Shown: piece after piece, positions 23,874 through 32,646 of the stretch
Numbering within the stretch: position 1 is the stretch's first letter
Layout: every line of letters starts with the position of its first letter
Source of the DNA: Bradyrhizobium rifense
GTDB lineage: Bacteria > Pseudomonadota > Alphaproteobacteria > Rhizobiales > Xanthobacteraceae
Assembly (NCBI RefSeq): GCF_008123425.1
Contig: NZ_VSSS01000042.1
Coordinates: forward strand, 1 to 63,333
DNA length: 63,333 bases
Direction of reading: 5' to 3'
Made by a program: the position numbers and the translations under genes
Notes under the pieces: model-generated
Database searches by the model: none
Told to the model about the DNA's origin: nothing
The model's input: the letters and a program-made list of their open reading frames with translations, nothing else

Positions 23874-25289
23874 TCACATTGTTCGCCCGCCTGCCTTTGC
23901 CCCGAGGCCGATCACACCGGCGGCCAGCAGCAGCACGGCTGCCGATATGATGAGCGACTGGTGAAGGCCCGTCATGAACGCGCTGTCAGACGCCACTAGC
24001 GAGCCGAACAGAGCAACGCCGAGCACGCTGCCGGTTTGCCGCGTCGCGTTAAGCACACCCGCAGCGATGCCGGAGCGCGCCTTCTCGACGCTCCCGAGCA
24101 AGGTCGAGGTCAGCGGCGGGACCAGCAAGCCGAGCCCACCGCTGATCGCGATCATCTGCGCGAAGATTGCCCAATAGCTCGTTCCCGCCTCGATCCAGAC
24201 CAGGCCAAGACAGCCAAGCGCCGAGATGCAGGCGCCGACGACGATGGTCGGGCACGGGCCGATACGCTCGGCGAGGCGCGGCGCCAGCAGATTGACCGGC
24301 AGCACCGCACCCATCATCGGTACGAAGGCAAGCCCGGTCCACCACGCCGAAAGGCCGTTGATCCGCTGGAAGTAGAGGCTGAGCACGAAGATCAGGCCGT
24401 AGATCGCGATGTTGACGAGGAGGCCGACGATCGTGGTCAGGGTAAACAGCCGGTGACTGAACAAAGACAGCGGAAGCATCGGCTGCTCCGTGCGGCTGTC
24501 GCGCCAGACGAACAGCGCAGCCAGGACCGCGGCTGCCGCGAAGGCCGAAAGCACGAGCGGATGTTGCCAGCCAAGCCCGCCGCCCTCGATGATCGCGCCC
24601 GCGAGCGCACCCAGCGCGCCGATCGCGGCGAGCTGGCCGGGCAGGTCGATCTCGCGCGAGGACGTCCGCGTGGTCTCGGTCGCATAGCGCCAGCTCAGCC
24701 ACAGGCCTATGAGCCCGATCGGCAGATTGACAAGGAAGATCGCGCGCCAGCCGACCAGCGTGATCAGCGCACCGCCGACGAAGGGTCCGGCGGTCAGCGC
24801 CAGGCTTGCACCGGCGGCCCAGATCGCAACGGCGCGGCCGCGCTGCCGCTCGTCGGTGTAGGCATGGCTCAGGAGCGCCAGCGAATTCGGCACCAGGATC
24901 GCCGCCGCCAAGCCCTGCACCAGCCGCGCGCCGATCAGGACGACGGCGTTGGGCGACAGCGCACAGGCGAGCGAGGCCGCCGTGAAGATGGCAAATCCCG
25001 CCATGAAGACGCGCTTGGCGCCGATGCGGTCGCCGAGCGCGCCCGCCGTCAGGATGAAAGCGGCAAAAGCGATGGTGTAGGCGCTTACCACCCATTGCAA
25101 CTCGGCGACGCCGCCGCCGAGCGTCTTCCCCATAGCGTCGAGCGCGGTGTTGACGACGGTGACATCGAGCTGCACCACGCCATAGCCGAGGCTCATCGCA
25201 GCGAGCGTGAGGGACGTCGCAAGGCGCGATGCGGGCGCGGCGCCACTCGCATCGTCGATGGCTTCAAATTTGGCGGTATTGGCTCGCAT
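23874..25289 (-). CDS. MFS multidrug exporter, DHA2 (EmrB/QacA) type
   Basis: 471 residues with about 14 membrane segments. LDVTVVNTALDAMGKTLGG is motif D1 of the 14-helix DHA2 family; GALGDRIGAKRVFMAGF is the loop 2-3 MFS motif (GxLaDrxGrkrv); RLVQGLAAAILVPNSLALL contains motif B; and GPFVGGALITLVGWRAIF is the antiporter motif C. Proton-driven efflux from the cytoplasm is expected. No adaptor (EmrA) gene or regulator is adjacent. Substrate unknown. Confidence 0.88.
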   Translation of the reverse strand: MRANTAKFEAIDDASGAAPASRLATSLTLAAMSLGYGVVQLDVTVVNTALDAMGKTLGGGVAELQWVVSAYTIAFAAFILTAGALGDRIGAKRVFMAGFAIFTAASLACALSPNAVVLIGARLVQGLAAAILVPNSLALLSHAYTDERQRGRAVAIWAAGASLALTAGPFVGGALITLVGWRAIFLVNLPIGLIGLWLSWRYATETTRTSSREIDLPGQLAAIGALGALAGAIIEGGGLGWQHPLVLSAFAAAAVLAALFVWRDSRTEQPMLPLSLFSHRLFTLTTIVGLLVNIAIYGLIFVLSLYFQRINGLSAWWTGLAFVPMMGAVLPVNLLAPRLAERIGPCPTIVVGACISALGCLGLVWIEAGTSYWAIFAQMIAISGGLGLLVPPLTSTLLGSVEKARSGIAAGVLNATRQTGSVLGVALFGSLVASDSAFMTGLHQSLIISAAVLLLAAGVIGLGAKAGGRTM

Positions 25290-25385
25290 GTTGCCACCTC
25301 AATTGCAGCCCACGCGACATATAGGCTCCCCGCCTGCGACTATGCTTCGGCAAAGACCGAAGGATGAATGTCGTCGCTGGATAGC

Positions 25386-25416
25386 GAAACGCCGCGCGTC
25401 AACCGCGCGGCGTTTC
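25386..25416 (-). terminator. Strong hairpin after the DUF892 gene
   Basis: GAAACGCCGCGCG, loop of 5 bases, CGCGCGGCGTTTC: a perfect 13-bp stem 14 bases after the DUF892 stop codon. Only a short T run, so possibly a stabilising or bidirectional terminator. Confidence 0.72.
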
Positions 25417-25430
25417 AGTCTTGGCCTGCG

Positions 25431-25937
25431 CTAGCTCGCGGCGCGCAGGTTGATCTTGCTCTCGGCAAGCGAGGTCAGCTTTTTGTCGGTCGCCTTCTCT
25501 TCCTCGAGAGTCTTGGCAAGCACGGCTGCGCAATCGGTGCGGCCGAGCTGCTTGGCCCAGGCGATCAGGCTGCCATAGCGGACGATCTCGTAATGTTCCG
25601 CCGCCTGCGCTGCATTGATCAGCGCGGCATCGAGCACCGCCTTGTCGGCGACTTCGCCAGCGGTCTCGTCCGCTTCCTCGATGATGCCGTCGATCGCCGG
25701 GCAGTCGACCGCCTTCACCTCCGTACCGTGCATCCTGAACACTTCCTCCAGGCGCTTGACGTGCTGCTTGGTTTCTTCGAGGTGCGTCAAAAAGCCCTGC
25801 TTCAGCTGCGGATCGGTCGCCTTATCCGCCATTTTCGGCAGTGCCTTGGTGAGCTGCTGCTCGGCGTAATAGATGTCCTGTAGCTGATGCACGAACAGAT
25901 CGTTCATCGTCTTGATGTCTTTTGTAAACAGTCCCAT
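25431..25937 (-). CDS. DUF892 (YciE/YciF) ferritin-like protein
   Basis: 168 residues starting MGLFTKDIKTMNDLFVHQLQ. Four-helix ferritin-like bundle of DUF892: DIYYAEQQLTKALPKM, FLTHLEETKQHVKRLEEVF, AAEHYEIVRYGSLIAW and EEEKATDKKLTSLAE hold the Glu/His residues expected at a di-metal site. Members are induced under osmotic or general stress. The start at 25937 is preferred over the 26156 extension because the domain begins here and AGGAT precedes it. A sigma-EcfG-like promoter lies about 92-116 bases upstream. Confidence 0.88.
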   Translation of the reverse strand: MGLFTKDIKTMNDLFVHQLQDIYYAEQQLTKALPKMADKATDPQLKQGFLTHLEETKQHVKRLEEVFRMHGTEVKAVDCPAIDGIIEEADETAGEVADKAVLDAALINAAQAAEHYEIVRYGSLIAWAKQLGRTDCAAVLAKTLEEEKATDKKLTSLAESKINLRAAS

Positions 25938-26363
25938 CGTTCCGATCCTCTTGGTTTTCGGGAACACGGCGGCGCCGGCTCGCACGAAAGCCGCATTTTT
26001 CGCCGTGTTCGATTGCTGATGGAGCGCTAACCTACGCGTGATACCGTCGTTCCAAAAAAAGCCTGCATCGTTTGCGCAGGAACAACGCTTGCGGGCGCAG
26101 GATTTGAAACCATCTGAATACACAGGCGCGCGATGCAAGCCGGTCCCTCGACTCATATGCTTAACGCGCGCGCCATGTGAACCACTTATGACAAAACAGC
26201 CGGTCCGGCGCAGAACCTGTCGTTGTCAAGGGCTGCACAAGCCGCTGTTTTTGCCTTAAATGAGCTACATCATGCCTAGCGATCGACGCCCATTTCGGGC
26301 AGTGATCGTAACCGACCGGCCAATGTCTGGCCCGGTCGGTCTTGCCCCCGGCCGGGAGGATGA
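25938..26363. other. Intergenic region between the DUF892 gene and the YbhN-like gene
   Basis: 426 bases with lower G+C than its neighbours and no credible gene. Holds the promoter called at 26029-26053 for the DUF892 gene and must hold the promoter of the divergent membrane protein gene, which I could not identify. Confidence 0.5.
26029..26053 (-). promoter_or_regulatory. Sigma-EcfG-like general stress promoter
   Basis: The minus strand has GGAAC, 17 bases, then GTT, matching the alphaproteobacterial general stress consensus GGAAC-N16/17-cGTT except for one base. It points to the DUF892 gene with a leader of about 80 bases. DUF892 genes are typical general-stress targets, so context supports it. 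Confidence 0.5.
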
Positions 26364-27446
26364 ATGCACGGACTGCTGCCCGCGCTGAAACGCGGCTTTA
26401 AGAGATGGATCGGCTGGCGACGGCTCGGTATTGCCGCGAGCGTGATGATCATCGCCTTCGCGGTCACCTCGCTGCTGCGGACCCTCAAGGGCATCGATAC
26501 CGGCGTCATCCTGACCGCATTGACCGATATTCCCCGGGGACATATCGGCCTGGCCGCGATCTGCGTGTTCCTCGCGTTCTGTACGCTGACCTTCTACGAC
26601 TTTTTTGCACTGCGAACGATCGGCAAGAAGCACGTGCCCTATCGCATCGCAGCGCTGTCGAGCTTCACGTCCTATTCGATCGGCCACAACATCGGCGCCA
26701 CCGTGTTCACGGGCGGCGCGATCCGTTTCCGGATTTACTCGGACTACGGGCTGAATGCGATCGACGTCGCCAAGATCTGTTTCCTCTCCGGCCTGACCTT
26801 CTGGCTCGGTAACATCTTCGTGCTCTCGATCGGCATGACCATCCACCCGGATGCGGCCTCCTACATGGATCAGCTGCCGTCGTCGATCAACCGGCTGATC
26901 GCGCTCGGCGGCCTCGCCTCGATCGGCGCCTATCTGGTCTGGCTCTGCATGGGCGACAAACGTCGCGAGCTCGGCCAGAAGGGCTGGAAGGTCGTGCTGC
27001 CGTCGGCGCCGCTGACCCTGGTGCAGATCCTGATCGGGGTGGTTGATCTCGGTTTCTGCGCTCTTGCGATGTACCTGCTGATGCCGGCCAATCCGCCGAT
27101 CGACTTCCTGTCGCTTGCGGTGGTGTTCATCCTGGCGACGCTGCTGGGCTTCGCCAGCCATGCGCCGGGCTCGATCGGCGTGTTCGACGCCGCCATGCTG
27201 GTGGCACTGCCCGAATTCGGCCGCGAGCAGCTGCTGGCGACCCTGCTCGTCTTCCGCATTCTCTATTTCGTGATCCCGTTCGGCCTCGCCATCTCCATCA
27301 TGGGCACCCGCGAGCTCTGGATGAACGTCGTCCAGCCCTGGCAGGAGCGGCGGCGGCTGGCGGAAGCCTGCGCGCAGGCCAACCTGCCCAAGCAGGTGAC
27401 GCCGATGGAGCGCGAGCGGCTGGTGCGCCAGGCCAGCAAACGATAA
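26364..27446 (+). CDS. YbhN/MprF-type membrane protein (lysylphosphatidylglycerol synthase TM family)
   Basis: 360 residues with about eight membrane segments. YSIGHNIGATVFTGGAIRFRIY and FASHAPGSIGVFDAAML are the two characteristic glycine-rich motifs of the UPF0104/LPG synthase transmembrane family (the flippase part of MprF). The soluble aminoacyl-transfer domain of MprF is absent, so it should not make lysyl-lipids itself. Likely inner-membrane, perhaps lipid translocation. Start at 26364 has a near-ideal GGGAGGA. C-terminal 30 residues are charged and cytoplasmic. Confidence 0.82.
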   Translation: MHGLLPALKRGFKRWIGWRRLGIAASVMIIAFAVTSLLRTLKGIDTGVILTALTDIPRGHIGLAAICVFLAFCTLTFYDFFALRTIGKKHVPYRIAALSSFTSYSIGHNIGATVFTGGAIRFRIYSDYGLNAIDVAKICFLSGLTFWLGNIFVLSIGMTIHPDAASYMDQLPSSINRLIALGGLASIGAYLVWLCMGDKRRELGQKGWKVVLPSAPLTLVQILIGVVDLGFCALAMYLLMPANPPIDFLSLAVVFILATLLGFASHAPGSIGVFDAAMLVALPEFGREQLLATLLVFRILYFVIPFGLAISIMGTRELWMNVVQPWQERRRLAEACAQANLPKQVTPMERERLVRQASKR

Positions 27447-27556
27447 GGCCAGCAGCGGTCACGCCGGTAGCCCGTAGAGGCGGCAGACAAAGGTTGCAGG
27501 GCGGAGAGCTATGCTCTCTTATTTCCGCCTCAACTTTGCCGTTGAAGACGCGGGCC

Positions 27557-29509
27557 ATGATCCCTGTTTCCCTTCGCCGTTGTCTCTCGGGCGCCCTGCT
27601 GCTGGCCGGGCTCCTTACCGTTTTGCCGCTTCAGCGCGCCGTCGCGCAGGATGCCGGCGCGATGCAGATCACTTGGGAGGTTCGCAACCGCTTCCGCCTG
27701 TTCCGCGAGGAACGCGACTTCCTGCTGCATGTCGAGAATGCGCGTAACCGCAGCATCCTCGCCGCCGAGCAGTCACTGGAGCTGCAGAGCGAGGGCCGCG
27801 GCTGGGCCCGCAACATGGTCAACCGCCTTTGCATCGACCTTCAGGGCCGGGTCAACCAGCCCTGCACCCGCGACAACGTCAAAGAGAACTATATCACCCC
27901 GATCGACCACCCCATCACCGTGCGCCTGACCGGCGCGGTGCCGGTCGGCGCCACCTGCGCGTGGTCGTTCGACGACGGCGACGGACCGCAGACCTCGACC
28001 TTCGACTGCGCCGAACCGGTCAATTTAAGGGTTCGCTACGGCAAGCAGACGGTCGCGAGTGTCGACGTCTCCTCCGGCTCCGATCCGAGCCAACGCATCC
28101 AGACCGAAATCCAGGTCCGCGATATCTTCATCGCCGGCCTTGGCGACAGCATCGCCTCCGGCGAAGGCAATCCGGACCGGCCGCTGGCGCTGTCGGACGA
28201 GGGCTTTTGCTTCCGCTCCTATCTCGGCACCGCCGGCGGACAGTATTACCGGCCGAGCCGCGCCGGCTTCAAGGGCGGTCGCGCCTGTGAGGCGCCGGAT
28301 ACGCTCGCCAACTGGCAGCGCTACAGCGCGCTCTGGCTCAACTCGCCCTGCCACCGCTCGCTCTACAGCTACCAGACGCGCACCGCGCTCGCGCTCGCGG
28401 TGCGCTACAGCCATATCGCCGTCACCTATCTGCCGCTCGCCTGCACCGGCGCCAGCATCAGCGACGGGCTGCTCGGCTCGCAGCGCGCCCGCGAATGCCC
28501 GCCCGGCAAGAGCGGCGTCTGCAACACCAGCGTGAATGCGCAGGTCGCGGAGCTGCGCGAGGCAGTCACCGCGGCCAAGAAACGCCAGCCGGATCGCAAT
28601 CTCGATCTGGTCCTGCTCTCGATCGGCGCCAACGACGTCTACTTCTCCGGCCTCGTCGCCGATGTCATCGTCGACACCGCAACTGAACGTGCGCTGTTCC
28701 GCCGCTCCGGCGTGATGGCGAGCGTCGACGAGTCCCGCGATGCGCTCCAGCGCGAGCTGCCGAAGAATTTCGTCAAGCTGCGCGAGGAGCTGAAGCCGCT
28801 GCTCGGCGGCGACCTCTCGCGCGTGGTCTACGTCTCCTACGCCAATCCGGCGCTCGCCGACGGCGGCGTACCCTGCCGCGGTGGCCGCGGCGGCTTCGAC
28901 ATTCATCCCGCCTTCAATGCCGATCCGCAACGCCTGGCCCGCGTCTCGACCTTCGTCGACACCGAGTTCCTGCCGCAGCTGAAGGGCCTCGCCACCTGCA
29001 CGCAGGGCGCGCTGTGCCGCGATCCCGAGGCTGACCGCATGACCTTCGTCGACACGCATCAGGCTGCATTCGCCGATCACGGTTTTTGCGCCCATTCCGG
29101 CAATGATCCTGAATTCGATCGCACCTGCTTTGCCGAGAACGGCCAGAGCTTCAATCCGGATATCGTCAGCGCGGCGAGCCAGCCGATGCTGTGCGGCCGC
29201 AGCGCCTCGGAATATCGTGCCTACCTGCCGCGCGCGCGCTGGATCCGCGATGCCAATGACAGCTATTTTGCGGCGATGACCTATCCGCAAGGATTGCCGG
29301 CGGCTAGCCAGCCGAACGACATCCACGACGCGACCTGGGGCGTGCTCTCGGCCGTCTATGGCGGCGCCGTGCATCCGAGCGCCGAAGGCCACGCGGCGAT
29401 GGCGGATGCCACGCTGCCGGCCGCGAGCGCGGTGCTCGGCCTGGATGCCGTGCCGCCAGGCGTCACGCGCGGACTGCTGGCGCCGCTCCTGCCGGGCGCA
29501 AAGCAATAG
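27557..29509 (+). CDS. Secreted SGNH/GDSL-like hydrolase
   Basis: 650 residues. The N-terminus MIPVSLRRCLSGALLLAGLL ending AVAQ is a clear signal peptide; upstream starts (27494) would bury it. SGNH blocks: IAGLGDSIASGEGN (block I, nucleophile Ser in GDS), LLSIGANDVYFSGL (block III, Asn in GAND) and HPSAEGHAAMAD near the C-terminus (block V, Asp/His-type HPxxxGH). Between them are 12 or more cysteines, implying disulfides in the periplasm or outside. An ester hydrolase is expected; the substrate is unknown. The N-terminal 150 residues look like a beta-sandwich add-on. Followed by exported DUF1800/DUF1501 proteins. Confidence 0.78.
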   Translation: MIPVSLRRCLSGALLLAGLLTVLPLQRAVAQDAGAMQITWEVRNRFRLFREERDFLLHVENARNRSILAAEQSLELQSEGRGWARNMVNRLCIDLQGRVNQPCTRDNVKENYITPIDHPITVRLTGAVPVGATCAWSFDDGDGPQTSTFDCAEPVNLRVRYGKQTVASVDVSSGSDPSQRIQTEIQVRDIFIAGLGDSIASGEGNPDRPLALSDEGFCFRSYLGTAGGQYYRPSRAGFKGGRACEAPDTLANWQRYSALWLNSPCHRSLYSYQTRTALALAVRYSHIAVTYLPLACTGASISDGLLGSQRARECPPGKSGVCNTSVNAQVAELREAVTAAKKRQPDRNLDLVLLSIGANDVYFSGLVADVIVDTATERALFRRSGVMASVDESRDALQRELPKNFVKLREELKPLLGGDLSRVVYVSYANPALADGGVPCRGGRGGFDIHPAFNADPQRLARVSTFVDTEFLPQLKGLATCTQGALCRDPEADRMTFVDTHQAAFADHGFCAHSGNDPEFDRTCFAENGQSFNPDIVSAASQPMLCGRSASEYRAYLPRARWIRDANDSYFAAMTYPQGLPAASQPNDIHDATWGVLSAVYGGAVHPSAEGHAAMADATLPAASAVLGLDAVPPGVTRGLLAPLLPGAKQ

Positions 29510-29690
29510 AGCGGATTGCAGACGGCGCGGGAACCGGAATGGCGCATCGTTGCCGCTCGCCGGAAATTGATCGCGCTGCCGTCAATTGAGTCCATTCCAT
29601 TCAGGGCAGGTTCAGCAGGCCGGCGCATGATGACGGACGCGTCATGGGATGTGGGAATCCTCATGCAGTCCGAACCCGTCGGGACCGATC

Positions 29691-31238
29691 GTGGATAGCA
29701 GAAGCGGATATCGTCGCCTGCACTGGTCGAGCGTTGCGGCGTTCGTCGCGCTCGCTGCGGGCCTACACCCGAACACCACCCGCGCCGACAATCTCAATCC
29801 GCATGATCTCGCTCTGCTCGATCGGCTGACCTTTGGCGTGAGTACCGCGAGTGCCGCGCACATGCACGGCCTTGGTGCCGAACGCTGGCTGCAGGAGCAG
29901 TTGCATCCGGCCGGCAATCCGGTTTTGCCCGACGCGGCAAAGGCGCAGATCGACGTGATGCCCGACGTCCACAGCTTCCCGTTCGACATTGCGGTCGCCT
30001 TCGAACAGCAATCCAAGAGCGCCAATCAGGTCACCGATCCCGAACAGAAGAAAGCCGCGCAGCAGGTCTTTCAGCAGGCGATGAACGATCGCGCCAAGCA
30101 GGCCGCGGCCCGTACCATCCTGCGCGCGCTCTATGCGCCCGACCAGCTGCGCGAGCGCATGGTCTGGTTCTGGTTCAATCATTTCAACGTTCACCAGTAC
30201 AAATCGAATCTGCGCGTGCTGGTCGGCGACTACGTCGATCACGCCATTCGTCCCAACTCGCTCGGCAGGTTTCGCGACCTGCTCGCGGCGACCGTTCGTC
30301 ATCCCGCGATGCTGCGCTATCTCGACAACGCCGACAATGCGGCCGGCCATCTGAACGAGAACTACGCCCGCGAGATCATGGAGTTGCACACCATGGGCGT
30401 CGGCTCCGGCTACACGCAGGCCGACGTCGAGTCGCTGGCGAAGATCCTCACCGGGGTCGGCATCGACACCAAACCGGAAGACCCGAAGCTCAAGCCGGAA
30501 TTGCAGTCCCAGCTCGTGCGCGAGGGCGCCTTCGAGTTCAATCCGTCCCGTCACGACTACAGCGACAAGACCTTTCTCGGCCACACTATCAAGGGCCGCG
30601 GGCTCGCCGAGGTCGACGAGGCCATCGACATTCTGGTCCACCATCCGGCGACCGCGAGCCATCTGTCGCGCAAGATCGCGACCTATTTCGTTTCGGACAA
30701 TCCGCCGGACGCGCTGGTCGCGCGGATGGCGCAGACTTTCAAATCCACCGACGGCGACATCGCCTCGGTCATGGCCACGATGATCCATTCACCGGAATTC
30801 GAAGCGGCGCTAAAACCCGGCACGCGCTTCAAGGATCCCGTGCAATACGTGCTGTCGGCGGTCCGCCTCGCCTATGACGACCGGGTGATCCTGAACACGG
30901 CGCCGATCCAGGGCTGGATCAACCGCCTCGGCGAGGGCCTGTTCAACCACGACACGCCGGACGGCTATGCGCTGACCTCGGCGTCGTGGAACGGCCCCGG
31001 ACAGATGATGGTTCGCTTCGAGATCGCGCGCCAGATCGGATCGGGCTCGTCCGGCCTGTTCAAACCCGACGGGCCGAACCCGGTCGAGCAGCCTGCGTTC
31101 CCGCTGCTCCAGAACGCGCTCTACTTCAATGGCCTTCGCAAGACGCTCGGCCCGGCGACGCTGGCATCGCTCGACCGGGCTATTTCACCGCAGGACTGGA
31201 ACACGCTGTTCCTGTCGTCACCGGAATTCATGCACTGA
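29691..31238 (+). CDS. DUF1800 exported protein
   Basis: About 515 residues. DUF1800 family: HDLALLDRLTFGVS near the start of the mature domain, MVWFWFNHFNVHQYK, and NENYAREIMELHTMGVGSGY are typical conserved segments. The function of the family is not established; it is nearly always paired with DUF1501, as here (stop at 31238, next gene at 31254). A GTG at 29691 with GGGA upstream gives a compact signal peptide (RSGYRRLHW then SSVAAFVALAAGL); an ATG at 29649 without a visible ribosome site is the alternative. Confidence 0.82.
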   Translation: MDSRSGYRRLHWSSVAAFVALAAGLHPNTTRADNLNPHDLALLDRLTFGVSTASAAHMHGLGAERWLQEQLHPAGNPVLPDAAKAQIDVMPDVHSFPFDIAVAFEQQSKSANQVTDPEQKKAAQQVFQQAMNDRAKQAAARTILRALYAPDQLRERMVWFWFNHFNVHQYKSNLRVLVGDYVDHAIRPNSLGRFRDLLAATVRHPAMLRYLDNADNAAGHLNENYAREIMELHTMGVGSGYTQADVESLAKILTGVGIDTKPEDPKLKPELQSQLVREGAFEFNPSRHDYSDKTFLGHTIKGRGLAEVDEAIDILVHHPATASHLSRKIATYFVSDNPPDALVARMAQTFKSTDGDIASVMATMIHSPEFEAALKPGTRFKDPVQYVLSAVRLAYDDRVILNTAPIQGWINRLGEGLFNHDTPDGYALTSASWNGPGQMMVRFEIARQIGSGSSGLFKPDGPNPVEQPAFPLLQNALYFNGLRKTLGPATLASLDRAISPQDWNTLFLSSPEFMH

Positions 31239-31253
31239 GCTACGGAGATCGCC

Positions 31254-32447
31254 ATGAACCGTCGCGAGCTGATCAAGACTTTTGCGGCACTCGCTCCGCT
31301 CACGGTGGCAGGCCGCGTCTGGGCCGCGCCGGCAACCGATGCCCGCATGCTGGTGGTGTTCTTGCGCGGCGCCTATGACGCGGCGAATGTCGTCGTGCCG
31401 GTCTCGAGCGAATTCTATCGTGCATCACGACCGACGCTCGCCATCGCCAAGCCCGACATCGGCAATCCCAACGCCGCACTGGCGCTCGACGCCGATTGGG
31501 GACTGCATCCCGCTTTGCGCGACAGCATCTATCCGCTCTGGGCCAAACGCGAGATCGCCTTCATTCCGTTCGCCGGCACCAGCGACGACCTGACCCGCAG
31601 CCATTTCGAGACCCAGGACACGATCGAGCTCGGCCAGTCGGCTTCCGGCTCGCGCGACTATCGTTCGGGCTTCATGAGCCGGCTCGCCACCGAGCTGACG
31701 CGCGTCAAGCCGATCGCGTTCACCGACCAGCTGCCGCTGATCTTCCGCGGCAAATCGCAGGTGCCGAACACCAGCATTAACAACGTCGCCAAACCCGGCG
31801 TCGACGACCGTCAGGCTGATCTGATCAAGCAGATGTACGCCCAATCCAACCTGGCATCCTCGGTGTCGGAAGGTTTTCGCGTGCGCGATGACGTCTACCG
31901 CTCGGTCTCCGAGGAGATGAATGCCGCCAACCGCGGCGCGGTCTCGCCGCGCGGCTTCGAATTGTCGGCGCGGCGCATCGGCCGGTTGATGCGCGAGCAG
32001 TTCAACCTCGGCTTCGTCGACGTCGGCGGCTGGGACACCCATGTCAACCAGGGTGCCGCCAACGGCTATCTCGCCGACCGGCTCGGCGAGCTCGGGCGCG
32101 CGCTCGTCGGCTTCTCCGAGGAAGTCGGGCCGGCCGCGTGGCGCGATACGGTGGTGGTCGTGATCTCGGAATTCGGCCGCACCTTCCGCGAGAACGGCGA
32201 CCGCGGCACCGATCACGGTCACGGCAGCGTCTATTGGGTGCTCGGCGGCGGCATCAATGGCGGCCGCATTCTCGGCGAGCAGGTCAAGGTCGAGCAGCCG
32301 CATCTGTTCCAGAACCGCGACTATCCCGTGCTGACCGATTATCGCGCGCTGTTTGCCGATCTGTTCGGCCACGTCTTCGGCCTCAACAACGACAGCATCC
32401 AGCGCATCTTTACGGGCGTGCACCCGACGAACTTGGCATTAGTTTGA
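31254..32447 (+). CDS. DUF1501 exported protein
   Basis: 397 residues. Signal-like start MNRRELIKTFAALAPLTVAG with RRELIK, resembling a Tat signal. RMLVVFLRGAYDAANVVVP, GFVDVGGWDTHVNQG and VISEFGRTFRENGDRGTDHG are hallmarks of DUF1501, which belongs to the alkaline phosphatase/sulfatase-like fold; the His/Asp residues in GTDHGHG suggest a metal site. Reaction unknown. Forms an operon with the DUF1800 gene 15 bases upstream. Confidence 0.86.
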   Translation: MNRRELIKTFAALAPLTVAGRVWAAPATDARMLVVFLRGAYDAANVVVPVSSEFYRASRPTLAIAKPDIGNPNAALALDADWGLHPALRDSIYPLWAKREIAFIPFAGTSDDLTRSHFETQDTIELGQSASGSRDYRSGFMSRLATELTRVKPIAFTDQLPLIFRGKSQVPNTSINNVAKPGVDDRQADLIKQMYAQSNLASSVSEGFRVRDDVYRSVSEEMNAANRGAVSPRGFELSARRIGRLMREQFNLGFVDVGGWDTHVNQGAANGYLADRLGELGRALVGFSEEVGPAAWRDTVVVVISEFGRTFRENGDRGTDHGHGSVYWVLGGGINGGRILGEQVKVEQPHLFQNRDYPVLTDYRALFADLFGHVFGLNNDSIQRIFTGVHPTNLALV

Positions 32448-32646
32448 GTTGACGATCGCGCGCACAGAAAAATTTTCGCGCGCCGCATAATCGCGACGTC
32501 ATCCAATGGTCATCGCCGCTACCTAGTTTTCCCAGCGCTACAATTCGACGCAGGTGTTGACGCACGTGGCGGGGGCGCAGGCTCTCCGCTGCGCGGTGTC
32601 GTGCGCCTGCACGTCAATCACAACAGACATCACTGGGAGCTCAACA

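Noticed and set aside
28025..29506. Minus-strand 493-codon frame opposite the SGNH-like gene
   Set aside because: Antisense composition; the plus strand carries a signal peptide and SGNH blocks.
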